Below, piece after piece: positions 21,929 to 29,730 of a stretch of DNA of 38,211 nucleotides. The DNA comes from Nostoc desertorum CM1-VF14 (lineage in GTDB: Bacteria; Cyanobacteriota; Cyanobacteriia; Cyanobacteriales; Nostocaceae), in NCBI GenBank assembly GCA_019359245.1, contig JAHHHR010000070.1:1-38211 (forward strand). The letters are read 5' to 3'. Made by a program: the position numbers and the translations under genes. Position 1 is the first letter of the stretch. Each line of letters begins with the position of its first letter. The notes under the pieces are model-generated. The model was not told where the DNA came from. It worked only from the letters and a program-made list of their open reading frames with translations, and made no database searches.

Positions 21929-22763
21929 CAGCAGCAATCAGGTAAAGCACAATCCGCGAGCGCTCTGTCAGGTTTACTTCACTTTAGCGAAGCGATGGGC
22001 ACGGTTTTCCCTCGTTTGTAAACTGACAGGGTTCCTAGTTGGTGTTTTAACAGTTCTGCTGCCGTTAGTGCCAGCCTATGCTCCAGTGATCGTGTTTATC
22101 CTGGCAATGATGGCGGATTGGCTGGCGTGGCGCTCAGATACCCACAAGGGTACAGCGGAAGCTTGGCTACGGAAGTTAGACGGACGTGATTCTTTCGGCT
22201 GGGCAATTTCAGGTGCCGAATTTTCAGACTTACTGATGCGGAGTCCGTCGAAGGTTAATAAGCTTGTGATTGCAAAAGCCCTATCTGAAGACTATTTCGC
22301 TAGCAAAGAATCCCCCGGTACAAAACGGGCGCTGGAAAATTTGCAGGAATCGGCTTGGTGGAGCAAACATTTGTCGGAGCAGATGCGGAACTATTACCTC
22401 GCGGGGACTTGCTTATTGGTCGCAAGTGCAGTGCTTATCCTGCTCATTAGTGTTCAAGCCATTGACAACAAAGAGGTTCTGTCCAGTCTAGGAAGGATTG
22501 TGACATCTGCTCTGACCCTAGTTTTTTCATTAAATCTATTTCGTTTAGTCTTGGGATATCACAATTTCAGTGTCAAAGCAGGGCAAATTGAGAAGTCTAC
22601 CGAGAATCTTCTCGCAAGCCAAAGTGTCCAGGAATCAGAAGCCATCAAGTTGATGAGCGAATATCAAATCGCTCGTGCTTCTGCCCCACTCATACCAACG
22701 TGGCTATGGAACAGGATGGCAGACGAACTGAATGCAACTTGGAAGCAATATCGTCAGCAATGA
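21921..22763 (+). CDS. S-4TM effector, four-helix membrane protein (280 aa)
   Basis: The start at ATG 21921 (MANSSNQVKHNPRALCQVYF) overlaps the NTase stop by 8 bases, so translation is coupled. Four membrane segments are visible: two around residues 32-72 (FLVGVLTVLLPLVPAYAPVI and VFILAMMADWLAW), one at about 155-178 (AGTCLLVASAVLILLISV) and one at 190-212. The cytoplasmic loop between pairs (WRSDTHKGTAEAWLRKLDG onward) and the helical C-terminus fit the SMODS-associated 4-TM (S-4TM) family. By analogy with CBASS, the NTase product would trigger this protein to permeabilise the membrane and kill the infected cell. Frame intact; AT/GC balance like the NTase. Confidence 0.85.
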   Translation: MANSSNQVKHNPRALCQVYFTLAKRWARFSLVCKLTGFLVGVLTVLLPLVPAYAPVIVFILAMMADWLAWRSDTHKGTAEAWLRKLDGRDSFGWAISGAEFSDLLMRSPSKVNKLVIAKALSEDYFASKESPGTKRALENLQESAWWSKHLSEQMRNYYLAGTCLLVASAVLILLISVQAIDNKEVLSSLGRIVTSALTLVFSLNLFRLVLGYHNFSVKAGQIEKSTENLLASQSVQESEAIKLMSEYQIARASAPLIPTWLWNRMADELNATWKQYRQQ

Positions 22764-22900
22764 GTCGCGGAAACAACACAAAGTCATTTAAGTAATTGAT
22801 AGTTTCTTTAGCGTTACCCCCTATATCAAGGGTTTCGCTTTCTATGCGTTACAAAACTTTACAACGTGTCCCACTGAGAAGGTATCCCGGCTGAACCCCT

Positions 22901-25783
22901 TCAAGGCTCACGAAGAGTGCGAATTTCTCCATGTTGCCGAATGTGTTCAACTAACCGCTTAGTTTCACCGCCTGCTAATTCTAGTTCCCTAACATTCCCC
23001 ACCAAAATAAACAATTCCTTTGCCCTACTAACGGCTGTATTCAGTAAATTGGGTTTGCGGTTGAGGAACCAAAAACTATGCTCTTGGTGACACTGGTAAG
23101 CAGAAAAGATAATAGCTGCTTTCTCTCCACCTTGAAAAGTGTGAACCGTGCCAATATCATCCCAAGAAAAGTTTCGCCACCGATTAGATAGTCGATACTT
23201 GAGCGCGTTAGCTTGCTGCGAAAACGGCGACATCACCCCAATTGTTTTTGAGTTGTCATCCGAGTTAGTAGAATACCCATGTTTTAGCAAGGACGCAATT
23301 ATAGTTTCTACAGCATCAATTTCTTCTGGATTGGTATTATGGGTGTGGCTTCCTTCAACGTGGTAAGCCAGCAGATGCTTAACTGTTGCTTCCTCGGTAT
23401 AATCTGAAAGGATTTGCAGACCACCAGGATAGTTGGGACTGCAAAACTGAATAATAGGTGGGGTGCAACGGTAGTGATTAGAGAGGATAATGCCGTTGCC
23501 TAAGTCTGATTCTGTGCCACTAGCGCCAGCAGCGCGATGATAAGCGGTAGCTGTGTATTTGGCAGTGGGGGCATAGCGATAGTAGTCTTCATTCCCCATG
23601 CCACTATCCAGAAAGGCAGTTTTCAGATATTGCTTGATGGTATCGTCGCAAAGATTAATGATTGGCTCAATTTGTTGGGGGTCGCCTGCCACTACTGCCC
23701 GTTGCGATCGCACTAGCAAAGGAAATAATTGATGTATGAGAGTTGTCCCCGCTTCATCCACCAATGCCAGCTTGATGATATTAGGCTGAAGAATTGGCAA
23801 CATATTACGCATTGATTGGAGGGTGGAGGTAATGACCGGGAAAATCAAACTCAAGTCACGGAAGATGGCATCACTATCACTTTCCAGTTTAAGCAATGCC
23901 TCTCCGTCTCCCGTCAAGACGCTGCCATAAGTTGACAATGCCCTCATAACGCTCTCCTTGCGTCGGAGAACTTCTTGCAACAGAAACGCCCAGGCACGTT
24001 GAAACAGTTCTAGCTGCAATGAGTGGTGGTCGCGGTAAAAAAGATTGTAGAAATCCCCTTGTGGGTAACTTTCAAGTTGTTTTTGAATTTGTTGATGTCT
24101 GAAAAGTTTTAACTCTAGTTCTTTATTTAAAGCTGCTAGCTGGGTTTGAATTTCAGTGACTTTTTGGTGAAGATTCTGCCATTGCTGTGAAAAATCGAGT
24201 TTTTGGTTAACAGAGGTCACTGCTGTGATTAAACTAGGGCGGTCAAGGGGGGTCTGAAAAGGATGCCCTGTCGCCAAGGTGTTTAACACAGCAGCGTTGA
24301 TTCGCAAAGCCAAGCGGCGAAAAATTCGTTGATCCGTAGTAGCATTAAGCCAGTTCAAGGCGCGTTTTGTGATGGAGTCAGACTCTTTTGGTAGTTCTCG
24401 TTCTGCCTGGGATAACTCTTCTCGTATTTGCTGGTAGGCATCAAGGGGAAAATTTGCGTAATCAGACAAACTTGATAGCTGTTCAGTTTGGGCTTGTAAC
24501 TCGGCAGACTTAGCAGCAATATCGTCATTGAGAGATTGGATTTCTTCATTCAGTTGCGATCGCTGTTCAATGTCAATAACTTTTTGAGCAGTATTCAAGC
24601 GGGCTTGCTCTATAAGTTGCTGAATTTCACTCTCGGCTTGCAGCAATTCAAGTTTGGCTTGTTGCCAAGAATCCTGATCAAATTCAGTATTACGCAGCCA
24701 ATCTTGGGTTGATTGCAGTTTGGGTAGAGTTGACTTACGGATATTAGCTTGGTTGCCGCCTGGAAGATAAAACTGTTGAGCAGGAGAATCTATAGCCAGT
24801 CGTTGTTGAAATTTTTTAACGGTGCTGTTATTAGCGCCGACAAAGAATATTAAATCATTTGCATCATCTTCACCGCAAACAAGCCGTAACGCCCGATTCA
24901 CTACTTGCTGTGCTATGAGGTGCAGAAACACTTCTGTTTTTCCAGTACCGGGTGGCCCACAAACAGCAGTTAGTAAGTTCTCTTGGGCGTGTTTCAGGAC
25001 AGACGCTTGAAATTCATCAGGTGCATGATCCGGGAAAGCACCCCAGAACATCACCTCATCTCTGGGTGATTGTGGCTGACCCCAAAGGTACTGCATTGCT
25101 GGGTGAGTTTCAGTTAGCCATTCGCTATTACAGTCAGGTTGTTGAAGTTCCTTAAGGTTTTCTTGTATGTCAAGTTTCAGAAGGGCATTGTAGGGCGTAA
25201 AGTCGCAGCGAAGCAAATAAGGTTGTCGAGAGGTTTTGTACTTGACTTCGGGTAAATCTACCAGTTCAAGAAAGTCTCGAAGCGTTGGGAATCTTCCTTT
25301 AAAAGTGTCTTCTAAAAATTTTCCAATTCCTGACGCAACAATCAGTGATTCGGCTTGTTCTTCTTCTAGCCCGTACAGCCGCATTAAGTTAACAACCACT
25401 GGCTGAAATTCGTACTCGGTCAAGTCCCAGCCTGTTTTGCGGTAATTACCTTTGAATATGGGTGAAATATCAATTGTGAAAAGAGGCAGGTATTTCAGCT
25501 TTTGCTCTTTGCCCTTGCCGTTGATTATATAGATTTGTGGGAAAGCAACAGCCATCTGAACATCATTTTTGTTACCTCTTTTGGCTGCTTGCTGCTGTTG
25601 CTGGAATTGCGTAAATACTTCGCTATCTAACAGTAGCTTGTTGCCAACAAGCTGCACTCCCTTATCTACTACCTTTGAATAAATATCTGAAGAACGCTCG
25701 ACCTCGGCTTGAGTCAGTTCCTCTAACCTGATATAGCCTAGCCAAGCTTGTACTATCTGGATAAGTTTTTCTGACTCTAGCAT
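22901..25783 (-). CDS. Large SF1 (Upf1/DNA2-like) helicase (960 aa)
   Basis: Starts at ATG 25783. The N-terminal 270 residues are unfamiliar. Motif I is CGPPGTGKT (about 275-283). A long coiled-coil insertion (about 380-460) separates it from motif II, VDEAG (about 675), followed by AVVAGDPQQIEPI (motif III), NHYRC (IV), VHTFQGGEKAAIIF (V) and NTAVSRAKELFILVGN (VI). This order is that of SF1B helicases such as Upf1 and DNA2. It ends convergently, 138 bp from the S-4TM gene. Helicases of this size recur in anti-phage systems, but no nuclease domain or partner is visible, so defence is context-based inference. Confidence 0.85.
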   Translation of the reverse strand: MLESEKLIQIVQAWLGYIRLEELTQAEVERSSDIYSKVVDKGVQLVGNKLLLDSEVFTQFQQQQQAAKRGNKNDVQMAVAFPQIYIINGKGKEQKLKYLPLFTIDISPIFKGNYRKTGWDLTEYEFQPVVVNLMRLYGLEEEQAESLIVASGIGKFLEDTFKGRFPTLRDFLELVDLPEVKYKTSRQPYLLRCDFTPYNALLKLDIQENLKELQQPDCNSEWLTETHPAMQYLWGQPQSPRDEVMFWGAFPDHAPDEFQASVLKHAQENLLTAVCGPPGTGKTEVFLHLIAQQVVNRALRLVCGEDDANDLIFFVGANNSTVKKFQQRLAIDSPAQQFYLPGGNQANIRKSTLPKLQSTQDWLRNTEFDQDSWQQAKLELLQAESEIQQLIEQARLNTAQKVIDIEQRSQLNEEIQSLNDDIAAKSAELQAQTEQLSSLSDYANFPLDAYQQIREELSQAERELPKESDSITKRALNWLNATTDQRIFRRLALRINAAVLNTLATGHPFQTPLDRPSLITAVTSVNQKLDFSQQWQNLHQKVTEIQTQLAALNKELELKLFRHQQIQKQLESYPQGDFYNLFYRDHHSLQLELFQRAWAFLLQEVLRRKESVMRALSTYGSVLTGDGEALLKLESDSDAIFRDLSLIFPVITSTLQSMRNMLPILQPNIIKLALVDEAGTTLIHQLFPLLVRSQRAVVAGDPQQIEPIINLCDDTIKQYLKTAFLDSGMGNEDYYRYAPTAKYTATAYHRAAGASGTESDLGNGIILSNHYRCTPPIIQFCSPNYPGGLQILSDYTEEATVKHLLAYHVEGSHTHNTNPEEIDAVETIIASLLKHGYSTNSDDNSKTIGVMSPFSQQANALKYRLSNRWRNFSWDDIGTVHTFQGGEKAAIIFSAYQCHQEHSFWFLNRKPNLLNTAVSRAKELFILVGNVRELELAGGETKRLVEHIRQHGEIRTLREP

Positions 25784-25874
25784 AGTCACTTAAACATGAA
25801 TCTTAGGCACTAAAGCTTAGTATAAAAAATATTTGAGCCTTTTGCCTTCTACGTCCTGGTTTTGGTATGTCAGG

Positions 25875-26984
25875 TTACTCAACATTTGTCAGCGTCTCCA
25901 GCTGTGCAAGTAGTTTTTCTATTTGCTTGCGCTTCTTGGGGTCTGACCAAATGCGTGATTTTCTCAGTTTAGTAGTCGCAGCAGTAAAGCGCTCTTTGTA
26001 ATCGTTAGACTCGGTGTTTTCGGTAGAGGCTGCGGCTTTCTTCTCACTAATGCGCTGTCTGATTTCGCTTAAAGACCAGTTTTGAGCAATAGCTTGTTCT
26101 AAAAACTCAACACGCTCATCTAATTTCTGAATCTGGGCGATCGCTCTAGCTTTGGTGTACTCAAGTGAGCCTTCCCTTAGCGCATCAAGGATATCTTCTG
26201 GGAGGTTGAGCAAGGGCAGGCGGTTCTTAACGAAAGATTCCCAGGTCATTAACCCCAAGCCATCAAACACAGATTCAACGATTTTTAGGTCTGGGTTTAA
26301 TGGCTGCTCCTGGTTGAGGTCGGAATTATCCGTTTCGGTTTCGCCCATAACGTTATGGGTAGATAATTCAATATCACCTTCCTCATCGCTGATAGCGTTA
26401 TTGGTAGAATCATTTTCAACTCCGCCCATAACGTTATGGGTAGGTTCATCACCTGAGCCATCGTGTGCGCCCATAACGTTATGGGTAACTGTAGATGCTT
26501 TGTATTGTAGGCGTTGGAGACGATACAGTAACGGTGGTATCTCCTCAACACTTCGACCTAGTTTGAGAGACAGCAGTTGCAGGATACCTTCAGTTTCTTC
26601 AACTGGGTTAAGGTCTTCTCGCAGTAAGTTTTCTATCAGTGCAAGTTGAAAAGCGGCGTTATCGTCTAATTGTCTGATGACAACGGGAACTTCTTTCAAC
26701 CCAATCCCTTGGGCAGCACGATAGCGGCGTTCTCCTGCGACTAATTCGTATTTTTCTCCGTCAAGGGGGCGGACTAAAATGGGCTGCAAGATCCCATGCT
26801 GTTTGATGGATTCAGTTAACTGCTTTAATGCCTCGGAGTCAAAGTAACGGCGCGGTTGATTCGGCGGCAGAGAAATTTGCTCTAATGGGATGGTCTGGGA
26901 AGAATCGGCATTAATAACGCCTGTAGTGTCCCAAGGTACATCAATTTTGCTTTTGAGAGGTTGGCTTGCTTTAGTGCGTCTCAT
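25875..26984 (-). CDS. parB: ParB partition protein with palindrome-encoded repeats (369 aa)
   Basis: The N-terminal CTP-binding domain is clear: ISLPPNQPRRYFDSEALKQL, then LVAGERRYRAAQGIGLKEVP (GERR-x-R at about residues 83-88), then ALIENLLREDLNPVEE. A helix-turn-helix region follows (LLSLKLGRSVEEIPPLLYRL). Residues about 165-225 are an acidic insert containing THNVMG three times and one TNNAIS. Each comes from a copy of a 16-bp palindrome in the DNA. The C-terminal third is helical and may dimerise. The start overlaps the parA stop (ATGA). ParB spreads around parS and is positioned by ParA; the palindromes within its own gene are candidate parS sites. Confidence 0.9.
   Translation of the reverse strand: MRRTKASQPLKSKIDVPWDTTGVINADSSQTIPLEQISLPPNQPRRYFDSEALKQLTESIKQHGILQPILVRPLDGEKYELVAGERRYRAAQGIGLKEVPVVIRQLDDNAAFQLALIENLLREDLNPVEETEGILQLLSLKLGRSVEEIPPLLYRLQRLQYKASTVTHNVMGAHDGSGDEPTHNVMGGVENDSTNNAISDEEGDIELSTHNVMGETETDNSDLNQEQPLNPDLKIVESVFDGLGLMTWESFVKNRLPLLNLPEDILDALREGSLEYTKARAIAQIQKLDERVEFLEQAIAQNWSLSEIRQRISEKKAAASTENTESNDYKERFTAATTKLRKSRIWSDPKKRKQIEKLLAQLETLTNVE
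26344..26359. repeat. Perfect 16-bp palindrome inside parB (copy 1)
   Basis: CCCATAACGTTATGGG, identical to copies 3 and 4 (26425, 26470). Read on the coding strand it gives THNVMG together with flanking bases. Candidate ParB-binding (parS-like) site. Confidence 0.8.
26390..26405. repeat. Degenerate palindrome inside parB (copy 2)
   Basis: CTGATAGCGTTATTGG matches the 16-bp palindrome at 12 positions and keeps the core CGTTAT. It encodes TNNAIS in place of THNVMG. Confidence 0.6.
26425..26440. repeat. Perfect 16-bp palindrome inside parB (copy 3)
   Basis: CCCATAACGTTATGGG, identical to copies 1 and 4. Steps between the four sites are 46, 35 and 45 bp. Confidence 0.8.
26470..26485. repeat. 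Perfect 16-bp palindrome inside parB (copy 4)
   Basis: CCCATAACGTTATGGG, identical to copies 1 and 3. It is the most upstream copy in the direction of parB transcription. Confidence 0.8.
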
Positions 26985-27736
26985 TTTAAGGATTCTAAAC
27001 TAACGGCTATTTTTTTCAAGATGGCGACAGATGGGTGCTTTGGTTCGTAAACTGCAAGGGGCATTCGTTCCTCTGAAGCATCAACAAAAGCAGTGGAGCG
27101 AGGAATCGGGGCAAAGACAGTTCCGGCGCTTGCTAGCTGTTCGGTGATGGCTGCTAGGGTGCGAGTGTCCTGGGAGTTACGGGCATCGTATTTTGTAGGC
27201 ACAAACCCGGCAATTTGCAATTTGCGGTTTGGTTTGTTGCGTACTGTAGCAACCGTTTTTAAGAGTTCGCCTGTTCCCTCAAAGGCTTTGAAATGAGTTT
27301 CCAAAGGCACGAGAACATGAGTGGCAGCTACAAGGGAGATGTAACTTAGTAGCCCTAAGCTGGGAGGGCAATCTATTAATATAAAATCATAATCTGATTC
27401 AATTGGTTCGATAGCTTCTTTCAGGCGGAAATCGCGCATGGAAGCACTAACCAATTGCATTTCTGCCGTAGAAAGAGAGATGTTAGCAGGTGCTAAATCC
27501 ATACCATGAATTCCCTCATGAATTGGCAGAGGTTGTTCATCCACAATGGCATTGTTGACAGTTTGTTCTATGTCTCTTGGAACCAAGCCCATAAAGATAG
27601 TTAAGCTGGCTTGGGGGTCTATGTCGATGAGCAGGACGCGATGACCCAATTGCGCTATGTGGTAGCCCAGGTTTTGGGTAAGGGTGGTTTTGGCAACACC
27701 TCCCGCCTGATTAAAGACTGCGATGATTCGGCTCAT
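26981..27736 (-). CDS. parA: ParA/Soj-type partition ATPase (251 aa)
   Basis: MinD/ParA motifs: deviant Walker A NQAGGVAKTTLT (residues 9-20), LLIDIDPQASLT (switch I/A'), DFILIDCPPSLG (Walker B region) and AGFVPTKYDAR. The first lysine of the usual K-G-G-x-G-K-T box is replaced by alanine. I recall this variant as common in cyanobacterial plasmid ParAs, so the protein is probably still active as a dimeric ATPase. It has no N-terminal DNA-binding extension, as in type Ib or chromosomal-style ParA. It is the first gene of the parAB operon; the 257-bp upstream gap should hold its promoter, and the 16-bp palindrome is not found there. Confidence 0.92.
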   Translation of the reverse strand: MSRIIAVFNQAGGVAKTTLTQNLGYHIAQLGHRVLLIDIDPQASLTIFMGLVPRDIEQTVNNAIVDEQPLPIHEGIHGMDLAPANISLSTAEMQLVSASMRDFRLKEAIEPIESDYDFILIDCPPSLGLLSYISLVAATHVLVPLETHFKAFEGTGELLKTVATVRNKPNRKLQIAGFVPTKYDARNSQDTRTLAAITEQLASAGTVFAPIPRSTAFVDASEERMPLAVYEPKHPSVAILKKIAVSLESLK

Positions 27737-27993
27737 AAGTGAGTTGGTTTACCTGCCCCGTTACAATTAATATTACTGGTGATGGGGCAATCGGTACTGT
27801 TTATTTAGGGATGGGGTAAATCTCACCACCAATATACAACTCATCCCAAGTTTTATCTCTAATTCCGGTGATTGCTGATTTTTGCGCTCACTTGTGCAAA
27901 TTGTTTGTCAAGATAAAGGATTAGGTAAATTAAATACCTAACCCTCATCTTCAAAGATGTTCAACAGTTGATCAAATTATTTGCTGTAGAATG

Positions 27994-28398
27994 TTACTCC
28001 TCTTTATTGCCAAAATAGAAACCAAAGGCTACCCCAAGTAGAGTAACTTGAGTTGTAACAAGCTGAGGAATTAAATTTTTAATAAGTTCCTTGTCAGCTT
28101 TTGGACTGAATGCAACTACTCCTGTCAGAACAAAGGTTCCAACGAGAGAACAGCCAAGCAACTTCATCAACCACATGACTAGTTTGGTTCGTGTCGTTTC
28201 CCGATGCCTTTCTGTCCAATCAGAAACGTCTTTAACAGATTTTTCAGTGAATGGCACATGCTGAACATTGTCAGTAATGTTCAACTCTTTATGAAGGACT
28301 ATATCAGACTCCAACTGAGCCTGGGCTGAACTAGTCTGATTCTCACAATGCGTAACAGAAAGCGCAGCTTCAGCAAAGCCATTAATTTCTTGAGGCAT
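27994..28398 (-). CDS. Membrane protein, unknown function (134 aa)
   Basis: The start is at ATG 28398 (MPQEINGFAEAALS) with GGAG 7 bases upstream; an in-frame upstream start would add 4 residues. The N-terminal 70 residues are soluble and acidic. Two hydrophobic segments follow, WLMKLLGCSLVGTFVLTGVV (about 80-100) and a C-terminal TTQVTLLGVAFGFYFGNKEE. I do not recognise the family. It lies between the RHH gene and parAB on the same strand and may belong to the maintenance region. Confidence 0.6.
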   Translation of the reverse strand: MPQEINGFAEAALSVTHCENQTSSAQAQLESDIVLHKELNITDNVQHVPFTEKSVKDVSDWTERHRETTRTKLVMWLMKLLGCSLVGTFVLTGVVAFSPKADKELIKNLIPQLVTTQVTLLGVAFGFYFGNKEE

Positions 28399-28512
28399 TA
28401 AAAACTCCAATATTTTATAGGAGCCACCTCATCTTGCTTTATCTAAAGACTACTTCACGAATCTTCTTATCAGGCTTCTGAAGTAAAACTTTAGTCCCCT
28501 GCATTCTTTCTT

Positions 28513-28704
28513 CTAGAGATATGCCTCTGTTGCAATTGCTTTACGAAGCACCTCATTCTGAGTAATGCCTTGGGTTTGAGCAAGGAATTCTAGAAGTTTA
28601 GCAGCGTCATCAGACAAACTGATAGACAGCTGCTTCCCACTAGTGGTTCTGGTGGCGGATGGGTTTTGGGCTGTAGCAGCAAAGCCTTCCCCTATATTCC
28701 GCAT
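28513..28704 (-). CDS. Ribbon-helix-helix protein downstream of the TGTTTAG array (63 aa)
   Basis: The ATG at 28704 is chosen; a TTG codon precedes it directly. Residues 24-60 form an RHH motif: strand KQLSISLSD, helix DAAKLLEFLAQTQG, turn, helix TQNEVLRKAIATEAYL. The N-terminal 22 residues are Thr/Ala/Gly-rich and probably flexible, as in ParG or omega proteins. The start codon lies 15 bp from a tandem array of 13 identical heptamers, which is likely what it binds, to repress its own gene or to organise a centromere or origin. Function inferred from position and fold. Confidence 0.75.
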   Translation of the reverse strand: MRNIGEGFAATAQNPSATRTTSGKQLSISLSDDAAKLLEFLAQTQGITQNEVLRKAIATEAYL

Positions 28705-28718
28705 CAATTTATTCGTTA

Positions 28719-28887
28719 TGTTTAGATTAAATGTTTAGTTTTATTGTTTAGATTAAATGTTTAGTTTTATTGTTTAGATTAAATGTTTAGTTTTATTGTT
28801 TAGATTAAATGTTTAGTTTTATTGTTTAGATTAAATGTTTAGTTTTATTGTTTAGATTAAATGTTTAGTTTTATTGTTTAGATTTGA
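28719..28887. repeat. Tandem array of 13 TGTTTAG boxes at 13-bp steps
   Basis: Six full copies and one partial copy of a 26-bp unit begin at 28720. Each unit holds two TGTTTAG heptamers, with spacers ATTAAA and TTTTAT alternating, so the box recurs every 13 bp from 28719 to 28875. The full copies are identical. It is very AT-rich and lies directly before the RHH gene. Iteron origin, centromere and autoregulatory operator are all possible. Confidence 0.9.
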
Positions 28888-29110
28888 TTTTTGGATTAGG
28901 GAAATAAGGCAAATTTGCTGCTAGGTAATAGTATACACTCAAACACCGGCTTGGTGCAATAATTACACCAAATTAGTGCAAAAGTGTTCAGCCTGTCAGC
29001 AGTCGCAATGTCAACCATTAAAACCTTACGAAATAATAACTTCAGAAAATTTTTTTTGGATTTGAGCTATTGCCTGTTGGTTTGAGAGTATTGGCTTACC
29101 AGATTTAAGA

Positions 29111-29233
29111 ACTCGTGGCTCGGAGTCGGCGTTAGCGAAGTGGCTCTTGCGGGCTTGCAGGATCTAGTCGCCCCAATCAGTAATCTTTCTGCCCGTAAGA
29201 GCCACCGACTCCGAGAGCGAAGCGGTCACGAGT
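29111..29233. repeat. Complex long inverted repeat with small insertions
   Basis: Three blocks pair in order: ACTCGTG with CACGAGT, CTCGGAGTCGG with CCGACTCCGAG, TGGCTCTT with AAGAGCCA, plus GCGGG with CCCGT as an imperfect inner part. The left arm has 11 extra bases (CGTTAGCGAAG) between blocks two and three. The right arm has 11 extra bases (AGCGAAGCGGT) between blocks one and two. Both inserts share AGCGAAG. It lies just after the relaxase remnant, in its 3' direction. Confidence 0.75.
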
Positions 29234-29252
29234 TCGTCGGGTCAACATGAGA

Positions 29253-29380
29253 TCATCGACTAAAACCCCGTCCCCGTTGCTCCAGATCCTCTTGCTGCTG
29301 TTCAATAAGAATTTCATTCCAAGTTCGCCCACTAGGTGCAATTCTTTTTCTTGTGAGCAAACCTGACCTTGAAATTATCT
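29253..29380 (-). pseudogene. C-terminal remnant of a second relaxase
   Basis: The minus strand reads SGRTWNEILIEQQQEDLEQR then GRGFSR and a stop. This resembles the end of the intact relaxase (PDWSQELEAHLREEQQKQRQ then QDRGFSL), and the bases after both stops share ACTAAAACC and CACGAGT. Upstream the frame is closed by a stop within about 40 codons and no relaxase domain remains. It suggests an earlier mob module was lost or rearranged here. Confidence 0.6.
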
Positions 29381-29730
29381 TCAGTACAGTATTGTCTGCC
29401 CAGACACAATAAGACTACTTGATACAAAAATGAGTATTGCGGGTAGCAATAGTGAGTATTTGGGCGGAGAATTTCTGTCCTGCTTCCAAAGGACGCTCAC
29501 ACTTTTTGGATCAAAAATGAGTATTTGCGCGTCATTTGAAACCAAATTATTGCTATTAATCAACTCTTGAGCAAAACTATATCTTTTCTATATTACTTTG
29601 TACTACATTTGTAGCCTAAAACCTGCACTCCACTCTTGAATTACACCAAAGCTATGCTGTAAACATCACTTGTTACATAGGCTTTATGTAGTTTACCAGT
29701 ATTGAAATAGTAGTTCTAAATACGTTACCC

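Noticed and set aside
26297..26551. A minus-strand frame with repeated PITLWA inside parB
   Set aside because: It is the other reading of the same palindromes. ParB domains on both sides show that the THNVMG frame is the coding one.
28719..28887. The TGTTTAG array as a CRISPR
   Set aside because: Units are directly tandem with fixed 6-bp spacers of only two kinds. There are no unique spacers and no cas genes.
29381..29563. A 60-codon minus-strand frame with a hydrophobic centre
   Set aside because: It crosses a direct repeat (two copies of a GAGTATT-containing stretch), lacks a ribosome-binding site and sits in a zone with no other coding signal.
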